Assembly (NCBI GenBank): GCA_037954235.1
Contig: JBBMOA010000001.1
Location: 9,419,001-9,483,000 of the forward strand
Length of the DNA: 64,000 nt
Reading direction: 5' to 3'
From: Aulostomus chinensis
Taxonomy: Eukaryota; Chordata; Actinopteri; Syngnathiformes; Aulostomidae
This document shows positions 1 to 12,705 of the stretch, piece after piece. Positions within the stretch are counted from its first letter, which is position 1; every line of letters begins with the position of its first letter. The notes beneath the pieces were generated by a model. That model was not told the DNA's origin, searched no databases, and saw only the letters and a program-made list of their open reading frames with translations. The position numbers and the translations under genes were made by a program.

Positions 1-3000
1 TAGCAACTCTTGCTACATGACTGTCAGCATCACTTTCAGTTTATTAATTACTGTTCGCATCATTTTGAGTTAATGAGCAATTCTCACGACATCACTGTAG
101 CGTTAAATTGAGTTCATTAGCAACTCTTTCTAAATGAATGTCAGCATCACTTTGAGGTTGTTCGAAACTCTTACGACATTACTGTAAGCATCACTGAGTT
201 GATTAGCAACTATCACTACATTACTGTTAGCATCATCTTGAGTTCATTAGCAATTCTTCCGACATCACTGTCACAATATTTTGAGGTTCGTAGCAACTTT
301 TACTACATTACTGTCGCATTATTTTGAGGTTCGTAGCAACACTTACTACATGACTTTCAGCATCACTTTAAGGTTATTCGAAAGTTTCACTCCATTACTG
401 TTAGCATCATCTTGAGTTCATTAGCAATTCTTCTGACATCACTGTCGCAATATTTTGAGGTTCGTAGCAACTCTTACTAAATTACTGTTGCATCATTTTG
501 AATTCATGAGCAATTCTTTCTAAATCACTGTCGCATCATTTTGAGATCTTTACCAATTCTTCCGACATTACTGTCGCATTATTTTGAGGTTCGTAGCAAC
601 TCTTACTACATGACTGTCAGCATCACTTTGAGGTTATTCGAAACACTTACTACATTACTTCAAGCATCACTGAGTTGATTAGCAACTATCACTCCATTAC
701 TGTTAGCATCATTTTAAGATCATTAGCAATTCTTCCGACATCACTGTCGCAATATTTTGAGGTTCGTAGCAACTTTTACTACATTACTGTCGCATTATTT
801 TGAGGTTCGTAGCAACTCTTACGACATGACTGTCAGTATCACTTTGAGTCTATAAGCAACTATCACTACATTACTGTTAGCATCATTTTGAGTTTTTGAG
901 CAATTCTCACGACATCACTGTAGCATTAAATTGAGTTCATTAGCAACTCTTACTAAATGACTGTCAGCATCACTTTGAGGTTGTTCGAAACTCTTTCTGC
1001 ATTACTTTAAGCATCACTGAGTTTCTTAGCAACTATCACTACATTACTGTTAGCATCATCTTGAGTTCATTAGCAATTCTTCCAACATCACTGTCGCAAT
1101 ATTTTGAGGTTCGTAGCAACTTTTACTACAATACTGTCGCATTATTTTGAGGTTCGTAGCAACTCTTACCACATTACTGTCAGCATCACTTTGAGGTTGT
1201 TCGAAATACTTACTACATCACTGTCAGCATCACTGAGATGATTAGCAACTATCACTACATTACTGTTAGCATCATTTTGAGTTCATTAGCAATTCTTCCG
1301 ACATCACTGTCGCAATATTTTAAGGTTCGTAGCAACTCTTACTACATTATTGTTGCATTATTTTAAGGTTCGTAGCAACTCTTACCACATTACTGTCAGC
1401 ATCACTTTGAGTTTATTAGCAACTATCACTACATTACTGTTAGTATCATTTTGAGTTTTTGAGCAATTCTCACGACATCACTGTAGCATTAAATTGAGTT
1501 CATTAGCAACTCTTACTAAATGATTGTCAGCATCACTTTGAGGTTGTTCGAAACTCTTTCTACATTACTGTCAGCATCACCGAGTTTCTTAGCAACTATC
1601 ACTACATTACTGTTAGCATCATCTTGAGTTCATTAGCAATTCTTCCAACATCACTGTCGCAATATTTTGAGGTTCGTTGCAACTTTTACTACATTACTGT
1701 CACATTATTTTGAGGTTCGTAGCAACTCTTACTACATGACTGTCAGCATCTCTTTGAGGTTATTCGAAACGTTCACTCCATTACTCTTAGCATCATTTTG
1801 AGTTCATTAGCAATTCTGACTAAATCACTGTCGCATCATTTTGAGATCTTTAGCAATTCTTCTGACATCACTGTCGCATTATTTTGAGGTTCGTAGCAAC
1901 TCTTACTAAATGACTGTCAGCATCACTTTGAAGTTGTTCGAAACACTTACTACATCACTGTCAGCATCACTGAGTTCATTAGCAACTATCACTGCATTAC
2001 TGTTAGCATCATTTTGAGTTCATTAGCAATTCTTCCGACATCACTTTCGCAATATTTTGAGGTTCGTAGCAACTCTTACTACATTACTGTCGCATTATTT
2101 TGAGGTTCGTAGCAACACTTACTACATGACTGTCAGCATCACTTTGAGGTTATTCGAAAGTTTCACTCCATTACTGTTAGCATCATCTTTAGTTCATGAG
2201 CAATTCTTCCGACATTACTGTCACATTATTTTGAGGTTCGTTGCAACTTTTACTACATTACTGTCGCATTATTTTGAGGTTCGTAGCAACTCTTACTACA
2301 TGACTGTCAGCATCTCTTTGAGGTTATTCGAAACGTTCACTCCATTACTGTTAGCATCATTTTGAGTTCATTAGCAATTCTTACTAAATCACTGTCGCAT
2401 CATTTTGAGATCTTTAGCAATTCTTCTGACATCACTGTCGCATTATTTTGAGGTTCGTAGCAACTCTTACTACATGACTGTCAGCATCACTTTGAGGTTG
2501 TTCGAAACACTTACTACATCACTGTCATCATCACCGAGATGATTAGCAACTATCACTACATTACATTTAGCATCATTTTGAGTTCATTAGCAATTCTTCC
2601 GACATCACTGTCGCAATATTTTGAGGTTCGTAGCAACTCTTACTACATTATTGTTGCATTATTTTAAGGTTCGTAGCAACTCTTACCACATTACTGTCAG
2701 CATCACTTTGAGTTTATTAGCAACTATCACTACATTACTGTTAGCATCATTTTGAGTTTTTGAGCAATTCTCACGACATCACTGTAGCATTAAATTCAGT
2801 TCATTAGCAACTCTTACTAAATGACTGTCAGCATCACTTTGAGGTTGTTCGAAACTCTTTCTACATTACTTTAAGCATCACTGAGTTTCTTAGCAACTAT
2901 CACTACATTACTGTTAGCATCATCTTGAGTTCATTAGCAATTCTTCCAACATCACTGTCGCAATATTTTGAGGTTTGTTGCAACTTTTACTACATTACTG

Positions 3001-3351
3001 TCGCATTATTTTGAGGTTCGTAGCAACTCTTACTACATGACTGTCAGCATCTCTTTGAGGTTATTCGTAACGTTCACTCCATTACTCTTAGCATCATTTT
3101 GAGTTCATTAGCAATTCTTCCGACATCACTGTCGTAATATTTTTAGGTTAGTAGCAACTTTTACTTCATTACTGTCGCATTATTTTGAGGTTTGTAGCAA
3201 CTCTTACTACATGACTGTCAGCATCTCTTTGAGGTTATTTGAAACTTTTACTCCATTACTGTTAGCATGATTTTGAGTAAACGAGCAATTCTTACCACAT
3301 CACTGTCGCATCATTTTGAGATCTTTAGCAATTCTTCTGACATCACTGTCA

Positions 3352-4324
3352 CATTATTTTTAGGTTCGTAGCAACTCTTGCAACATGACTGTCAGCATCA
3401 CTTTGAGGTTATTCGAAACACTTACTACATTACTGTTAGCATCACTGAGCTGATTAGCAACTATCACTACATTACTGTTAGCATCATTTTTAGTTCATTA
3501 GCAAATCTTCCGACATCACTGTCGCAATATTTTGAGGTTCGTAGTAACTTTTACTACATTACTGTCGCATTATTTTGAGGTTCGTAGCAACACTTACTAC
3601 ATGACTGTCAGCATCACTTTGAGGTTATTGGAAAGTTTCACTCCATTACTGTTAGCATCATTTTGAGTTCACTAGCAATTCTTACAACATCACTGTCGCA
3701 TCATTTTGAGATCTTTAGCAATTCTTCTGACAACACTGTCACATTATTTTGAGGTTCGTAGCAACTCTTGCTACATGACTGTCAGCATCACTTTGAGGTT
3801 ATTCGAAACACTTACTACATTACTGTAAGCATCACTGAGTTGATTCGCAACTATCACTACATTACTGTTAGCATCATTTTGAGTTCATTAGCAATTCTTC
3901 CGACATCACTGTCGCAATATTTTGAGGTTCGTAGTAACTTTTACTACATTACTGTCGCATTATTTTGAGGTTCGTAGCAACACTTACTACATGACTGTCA
4001 GCATCACTTTGAGGTTATTGGAAAGTTTCACTCCATTACTGTTAGCATCATTTTGAGTTCACTAGCAATTCTTACAACATCACTGTCGCATCATTTTGAG
4101 ATCTTTAGCAATTCTTCTGACAACACTGTCACATTATTTTGAGGTTCGTAGCAACTCTTGCTACATGACTGTCAGCATCACTTTGAGGTTATTCGAAACA
4201 CTTACTACATTACTGTAAGCATCACTGAGTTGATTCGCAACTATCACTACATTACTGTTAGCATCATTTTGAGTTCATTAGCAATTCTTCCGACATCACT
4301 GTCGCAATATTTTGAGGTTCGTAG
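3352..4324 (+). repeat. 390-bp higher-order repeat, about 2.5 tandem copies
   Basis: Nine consecutive monomers of different subtype (44+44+42+43+43+44+44+43+43 bp) form a unit of exactly 390 bp. It repeats with equivalent points at 3378, 3768 and 4158. The second and third copies are almost identical until the third diverges at about 4324. Related two-copy versions, also spaced 390 bp, lie at about 5560-6130 and 8190-8760. Because 390 is divisible by three, a 66-codon open frame reappears in each copy. That is a periodicity effect rather than a gene. Confidence 0.85.
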
Positions 4325-7300
4325 CAACTCTTACTACATATTTGTTGCATTATTTTAAGGTTCGTAGCAACTCTTACCACATTATTGTCAGCATCACTTT
4401 GAGTTTATTAGCAACTATCACTACACTACTTTTTGCATCATTTTGAGTTTTTGAGCAATTCTCACGACATCACTGTAGCATTAAATTGAGTTCATTAGCA
4501 ACTCTTACGAAATGACTGTCAGCATCACTTTGAGGTTGTTCGAAACACTTACTACATCACTGTCAGCATCACTGAGATGATTATCAACTATCACTACATT
4601 ACTGTTAGCATCATCGTGAGTTCATTAGCAATTCTTCCAACATCACTGTCGCAATATTTCGAGGTTCGTAGCAACTTTTCCTACATTACTGTCGCATTAT
4701 TTTGAGGTTCGTAGCAACTCTTACTACATGACTGTCAGCATCTCTTTGAGGTTATTCGAAACGTTCACTCCATTACTCTTAGCATCATTTTGAGTTCATT
4801 AGCAATTCTTACTAAATCACTGTCGCATCATTTTGAGATCTTTAGCAATTCTTCTGACATCACTGTCGCATTATTTTGAGGTTCGTAGCAACTCTTACTA
4901 CATGACTGTCAGCATCTCTTTGAGGTTATTCGAAACGTTCACTCCATTACTGTTAGCATCATTTTGAGTTCATTAGCAATTCTTACTAAATCACTGTCGC
5001 ATCATTTTGAGATCTTTAGCAATTCTTCTGACATCACTGTCGCATTATTTTGAGGTTCGTAGCAACTCTTACTACATGACTGTCAGCATCACTTTGAGGT
5101 TGTTCGAAACACTTACTACATCACTGTCAGCATCACCGAGATGATTAGCAACTATCACTACATTACATTTTGCATCCTTTTGAGTTCATTAGCAATTCTT
5201 CCGACATCACTGTCGCAATATTTTGAGGTTCGTAGCAACTCTTACTACATTATTGTTGCATTATTTTAAGGTTCGTAGCAACTCTTACCACATTACTGTC
5301 AGCATCACTTTGAGTTTATTAGCAACTATCACAACATTACTGTTAGCATCATTTTGAGTTTTTGAGCAATTCTCACGACATCACTGTATCATCAAATTGA
5401 GTTCATTAGCAACTCTTACTAAATGACTGTCAGCATCACTTTGAGGTTATTCGAAACTTTTACTCCATTACTGTTACCATGATTTTGAGTAAACGAGCAA
5501 TTCTTACCACATCACTGTCGCATCATTTTGAGATCTTTAGCAATTCTTCTGACATCACTGTCACATTATTTTGAGGTTCGTAGCAACTCTTGCAACATGA
5601 CTGTCAGCATCACTTTGAGGTTATTCGAAACACTTACTACATTACTTCAAGCATCACTGAGTTGATTAGCAACTATCACTACATTACTGTTAGCATCATT
5701 TTGAGTTCATTAGCAAATCTTCCGACATCACTGTCGCAATATTTTGAGGTTCGTAGTAACTTTTACTACATTACTGTCGCATTATTTTGAGGTTCGTAGC
5801 AACACTTACTACATGACTGTCAGCATCACCTTGAGGTTATTGGAAAGTTTCACTCCATTACTGTTAGCATCATTTTGAGTTCACTAGCAATTCTTACAAC
5901 ATCACTGTCGCATCATTTTGAGATCTTTACCAATTCTTCTGACATCACTGTCACATTATTTTGAGGTTCGTAGCAACTCTTGCTACATGACTGTCAGCAT
6001 CACTTTGAGGTTATTCGAAACACTTACTACATTACTTCAAGCATCACTGAGTTGATTAGCAACTATCACTACATTACTGTTAGCAGCATTTTAAGTTCAT
6101 TAGCAATTCTTACTATATCACTGTCGCAACATTTTAAGGTTCGTAGCAACTTTTACTACATTACTATCGCATTATTTTGAGGTTCGTAGCAACTCTTACA
6201 ACATGACTTTCAGCATCACTTTGAGGTTATTCTAAACACTTACTACATTACTGTAAGCATCACTGAGTTGATTAGCAACTATCGCTACATTACTGTTAAC
6301 ATCATTAGCAATTCTTCCGACATCACTGTCGCAATATTTTGAGGTTCGTAGCAACTCTTACTACATGACTGTCAGCATCTTTTTGAGGTTATTCGAAAAG
6401 TTCACTCCATTACTGTTAGCATCATTTTGAGATCTTTAGCAATTCTTCTGACATCAATGTCGCATTATTTTAAGGTTCGTAGCAACTTTTAATACATTAC
6501 TGTCGCATTATTTTGAGGTTCGTAGCAACTCTTACTACATGACTGTCAGCATCTCTTTGAGGTTATTCAAAACACTTACTACATCACTGTCAACATCACT
6601 GAGTTGATTAGCAACTATCACTACATTACAGTTAGCATCATTTTGAGTTCATTAGCAATTCTTCCGACATCACTGTCGCAATATTTTGAGGTTCGTAGCA
6701 ACTTGTACTACATTACTGTCGCAATATTTTGAGGTTCGTAGCAACTCTTACTACATGACTGTCAGCATCTCTTTGAGGTTATTCGAAACACTTACTACAT
6801 TACTGTAAGCATCACTGAGTATATTAGCAACTATCACTACATTACTGTTAGCACCATTTTGAGTTCATTAGCAATTCTTACTACATCACTGTCGCATCAT
6901 TTTGAGATCATTAGCAATTCTTCCGACATCACTGTCGCAATATTTTGAGGTTCGTAGCAACTCTTACTACATATTTGTTGCATTATTTTAAGGTTCGTAG
7001 CAACTCTTACCTCATTATTGTCAGCATCACTTTGAGTTTATTAGCAACTATCACTACACTACTTTTTGCATCATTTTGAGTTTTTGAGCAATTCTCACGA
7101 CATCACTGTAGCATTAAATTGAGTTCATTAGCAACTCTTACGAAATGACTGTCAGCATCACTTTGAGGTTGTTCGAAACACTTACTACATCACTGTCAGC
7201 ATCACTGAGATGATTATCAACTATCACTACATTACTGTTAGCATCATCGTGAGTTCATTAGCAATTCTTCCAACATCACTGTCGCAATATTTCGAGGTTC

Positions 7301-9526
7301 GTAGCAACTTTTCCTACATTACTGTCGCATTATTTTGAGGTTCGTAGCAACTCTTACTACATGACTGTCAGCATCTCTTTGAGGTTATTCGAAACGTTCA
7401 CTCCATTACTCTTAGCATCATTTTGAGTTCATTAGCAATTCTTACTAAATCACTGTCGCATCATTTTGAGATCTTTAGCAATTCTTCTGACATCACTGTC
7501 GCATTATTTTGAGGTTCGTAGCAACTCTTACTACATGACTGTCAGCATCTCTTTGAGGTTATTCGAAACGTTCACTCCATTACTGTTAGCATCATTTTGA
7601 GTTCATTAGCAATTCTTACTAAATCACTGTCGCATCATTTTGAGATCTTTAGCAATTCTTCTGACATCACTGTCGCATTATTTTGAGGTTCGTAGCAACT
7701 CTTACTACATGACTGTCAGCATCACTTTGAGGTTGTTCGAAACACTTACTACATCACTGTCAGCATCACCGAGATGATTAGCAACTATCACTACATTACA
7801 TTTAGCATCCTTTTGAGTTCATTAGCAATTCTTCCGACATCACTGTCGCAATATTTTGAGGTTCGTAGCAACTCTTACTACATTATTGTTGCATTATTTT
7901 AAGGTTCGTAGCAACTCTTACCACATTACTGTCAGCATCACTTTGAGTTTATTAGCAACTATCACAACATTACTGTTAGCATCATTTTGAGTTTTTGAGC
8001 AATTCTCACGACATCACTGTATCATCAAATTGAGTTCATTAGCAACTCTTACTAAATGACTGTCAGCATCACTTTGAGGTTATTCGAAACTTTTACTCCA
8101 TTACTGTTACCATGATTTTGAGTAAACGAGCAATTCTTACCACATCACTGTCGCATCATTTTGAGATCTTTAGCAATTCTTCTGACATCACTGTCACATT
8201 ATTTTGAGGTTCGTAGCAACTCTTGCAACATGACTGTCAGCATCACTTTGAGGTTATTCGAAACACTTACTACATTACTTCAAGCATCACTGAGTTGATT
8301 AGCAACTATCACTACATTACTGTTAGCATCATTTTGAGTTCATTAGCAAATCTTCCGACATCACTGTCGCAATATTTTGAGGTTCGTAGTAACTTTTACT
8401 ACATTACTGTCGCATTATTTTGAGGTTCGTAGCAACACTTACTACATGACTGTCAGCATCACCTTGAGGTTATTGGAAAGTTTCACTCCATTACTGTTAG
8501 CATCATTTTGAGTTCACTTGCAATTCTTACAACATCACTGTCGCATCATTTTGAGATCTTTACCAATTCTTCTGACATCACTGTCACATTATTTTGAGGT
8601 TCGTAGCAACTCTTGCTACATGACTGTCAGCATCACTTTGAGGTTATTCGAAACACTTACTACATTACTTCAAGCATCACTGAGTTGATTAGCAACTATC
8701 ACTACATTACTGTTAGCAGCATTTTAAGTTCATTAGCAATTCTTACTATATCACTGTCGCAACATTTTAAGGTTCGTAGCAACTTTTACTACATTACTAT
8801 CGCATTATTTTGAGGTTCGTAGCAACTCTTACAACATGACTTTCAGCATCACTTTGAGGTTATTCTAAACACTTACTACATTACTGTAAGCATCACTGAG
8901 TTGATTAGCAACTATCGCTACATTACTGTTAACATCATTAGCAATTCTTCCGACATCACTGTCGCAATATTTTGAGGTTCGTAGCAACTCTTACTACATG
9001 ACTGTCAGCATCTTTTTGAGGTTATTCGAAAAGTTCACTCCATTACTGTTAGCATCATTTTGAGATCTTTAGCAATTCTTCTGACATCAATGTCGCATTA
9101 TTTTAAGGTTCGTAGCAACTTTTAATACATTACTGTCGCATTATTTTGAGGTTCGTAGCAACTCTTACTACATGACTGTCAGCATCTCTTTGAGGTTATT
9201 CAAAACACTTACTACATCACTGTCAACATCACTGAGTTGATTAGCAACTATCACTACATTACAGTTAGCATCATTTTGAGTTCATTAGCAATTCTTCCGA
9301 CATCACTGTCGCAATATTTTGAGGTTCGTAGCAACTTGTACTACATTACTGTCGCAATATTTTGAGGTTCGTAGCAACTCTTACTACATGACTGTCAGCA
9401 TCTCTTTGAGGTTATTCGAAACACTTACTACATTACTGTAAGCATCACTGAGTATATTAGCAACTATCACTACATTACTGTTAGCACCATTTTGAGTTCA
9501 TTAGCAATTCTTACTACATCACTGTT
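4261..9526 (+). repeat. Two tandem 2633-bp satellite blocks, nearly identical
   Basis: Position x and x+2633 match from about 4261 to about 6893, so the copies are 4261-6893 and 6894-9526. Diagnostic rare variants recur at this exact spacing, for example CATATTTGTTGC at about 4337 and 6970 and AGTATATTAG at 6818 and 9451. By eye I found only a handful of substitutions and no indel, so the duplication is recent. Each copy holds about 61 monomers and includes the 390-bp pair. Confidence 0.85.
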
Positions 9527-10669
9527 GCATCATTTTGAGATCATTAGCAATTCTTCCGACATCACTGTCGCAATATTTTGAGGTTCGTAGCAACTCTTAC
9601 TACATTATTGTTGCATTATTTTAAGGTTCGGAGCAACTCTTACCACATTACTGTCAGCATCACTTTGAGTTTATTAGCAAGTATCACTACATTACTCTTA
9701 GCATCATTTTGAGTTTTTGAGCAATTCTCACGACATCACTGTAGCATTAAATTGAGTTCATTAGCAACTCTTACTAGATGACTGTCAGCATCACTTTGAG
9801 GTTGTTCGAAACTCTTTCTACATTACTTTAAGCATCACTGAGTTTCTTAGCAACTATCACTACATTACTGTTAGCATCATCTTGAGTTCATTAGCAATTC
9901 TTCCAACATCACTGTCGCAATATTTTGAGGTTCGTAGCAACTTTTCCTACATTACTGTCGCATTATTTTGAGGTTCGTAGCAACTCTTACTACATGACTG
10001 TCAGCATCACTTTGAGGTTGTTCGAAACACTTACTACATCACTGTCAGCATCACTGAGATGATTAGCAACTATCACTACATTACATTTAGCATCCTTTTG
10101 AGTTCATTAGCAATTCTTCCGACATCACTGTCGCAATATTTTAAGGTTCGTAGCAACTCTTACTACATTATTGTTGCATTATTTTAAGGTTCGTAGCAAC
10201 TCTTACCACATTACTGTCAGCATCACTTTGAGTTTATTAGTAACTATCACTACATTACAGTTAGCATCATTTTGAGTTTTTGAGCAATTCTCACGACATC
10301 ACTGTAGCATTAAATTGAGTTCATTAGCAACTCTTACTAAGCATCACTGAGTTTCTTAGCAACTATCACTACATAACTGTTAGCATCATCTTGAGTTCAT
10401 GAGCAATTCTTCCGACATCACTGTCGCAATATTTTGAGGTTCGTTGCAACTTTTACTACATTACTGTCGCAATATTTTGAGGTTCGTAGCAACTCTTACT
10501 ACATGACTGTCAGCATCTCTTTGAGGTTATTCAAAACACTTACTACATTACTTCAAGCATCACTGAGTTGATTAGGAACTATCACTACATTACTGTTCGC
10601 ATCATTTTAAGTTCATTAGCAATTTTTACAACATCACTGTCGCAATATTTTTAAGTTCGTAGCAACTTT

Positions 10670-12705
10670 TACTACATTACTGTCGCATTATTTTGAGGTT
10701 CGTAGCAACTCTTACTACATGACTGTCAGCATCACTTTGAGGTTATTCGAAACACTTACTACATTACTGTAAGCATCACTGAGTATATTAGCAACTTTCA
10801 CTACATTACTGTTAGCACCATTTTGAGTTCATTCACAATTCTTACTACATCACTGTCGCATCATTTTGAGATCATTAGCAATTCTTCCGACATCACTGTC
10901 GCAATATTTTGAGGTTCGTAGCAACTCTTACTACATTATTGTTGCATTATTTTAAGGTTCGGAGCAACTCTTACCACATTACTGTCAGCATCACTTTGAG
11001 TTTATTAGCAAGTATCACTACATTACTGTTAGCATCATTTTGAGTTTTTGAGCAATTCTCACGACATCACTGTAGCATTAAATTGAGTTCATTAGCAACT
11101 CTTAGTACATGACTGTCAGCATCACTTTGAGGTTATTCGAAACGTTCACTCCATTACTGTTAGCATCATTTTGAGTTCATTAGAATTCTTACTAAATCAC
11201 TGTCGCATCATTTTGAGATCTTTAGCAATTCTTCTGACATCACTGTCGCATTATTTTGAGTTTCGTAGCAACTCTTACTACATGACTGTCAGCATCACTT
11301 TGAGGTTGTTCGAAACACTTACTACATCACTGTCAGCATCACTGAGTTGATTAGCAACTATCACTACATTACTGTTAGCATAATTTTAAGTTCATTAGCA
11401 ATTCTTCTGAAATCACTGTCGCAATATTTTGAGGTTCGTCGCAACTTTTACTACATGACTGTTGCATTATTTTGAGTTTCGTAGCAACTCTTAGTACATG
11501 ACTTTCAGCATCACTTTGAGGTTATTCGAAACGTTCACTCCATTACTATTAGCATCATTTTGAGATCATTACCAATTCTTCTGACATCACTGTCACATCA
11601 TTTTGAGGTTCGTAGCAACTCTTACTACATTATTGTTGCATTATTTTAAGGTTCGTAGCAACTCTTACTACATGACTGTCAGCATCACTTTGAGGTTATT
11701 CGAAAGTTTCACTCCATTACTGTTAGCATCATCTTGAGTTCATGAGCAATTCTTCCGACATCACTGTCGCAATATTTTGAGGTTCGTTGCAACTTTTACA
11801 TTACTGTCGCATTATTTTGAGGTTCGTAGCAACTCTTACTACATGACTGTCAGCATCACTTTGAGGTTATTCGAAACACTTACTACATTACTGTAAGCAT
11901 CACTGAGTATATTAGCAACTTTCACTACATTACTGTTAGCACCATTTTGAGTTCATTCACAATTCTTACTACATCACTGTCGCATCATTTTGAGATCATT
12001 AGCAATTCTTCCGACATCACTGTCGCAATATTTTGAGGTTCGTAGCAACTCTTACTACATTATTGTTGCATTATTTTAAGGTTCGGAGCAACTCTTACCA
12101 CATTACTGTCAGCATCACTTTGAGTTTATTAGCAAGTATCACTACATTACTGTTAGCATCATTTTGAGTTTTTGAGCAATTCTCACGACATCACTGTAGC
12201 ATTAAATTGAGTTCATTAGCAACTCTTAGTACATGACTGTCAGCATCACTTTGAGGTTATTCGAAACGTTCACTCCATTACTGTTAGCATCATTTTGAGT
12301 TCATTAGAATTCTTACTAAATCACTGTCGCATCATTTTGAGATCTTTAGCAATTCTTCTGACATCACTGTCGCATTATTTTGAGTTTCGTAGCAACTCTT
12401 ACTACATGACTGTCAGCATCACTTTGAGGTTGTTCGAAACACTTACTACATCACTGTCAGCATCACTGAGTTGATTAGCAACTATCACTACATTACTGTT
12501 AGCATCATTTTAAGTTCATTAGCAATTCTTCTTAAATCACTGTCGCAATATTTTGAGGTTCGTCGCAACTTTTACTACATGACTGTTGCATTATTTTGAG
12601 TTTCGTAGCAACTCTTAGTACATGACTTTCAGCATCACTTTGAGGTTATTCGAAACGTTCACTCCATTACTATTAGCATCATTTTGAGATCATTACCAAT
12701 TCTTC
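10670..12705 (+). repeat. Two copies of a ~910-bp satellite block, 1124 bp apart
   Basis: About 10670-11580 and 11795-12705 align with a constant offset of 1124 bp. Both carry the rare AGTATATTAG monomer (10782 and 11906), a GTTCATTCACAATTC variant and the CTTAGTACATGAC variant. Two further copies of most of this block lie at about 15130 and 16860, where the marker is at 15241 and 16972. Confidence 0.75.

Noticed and set aside
4930..4945. CENP-B box in the TTCGAAACGTTCAC monomers
   Set aside because: TTCG followed by AAACG resembles part of the box, but the required spacing and the CGGG end are missing in every copy I read.
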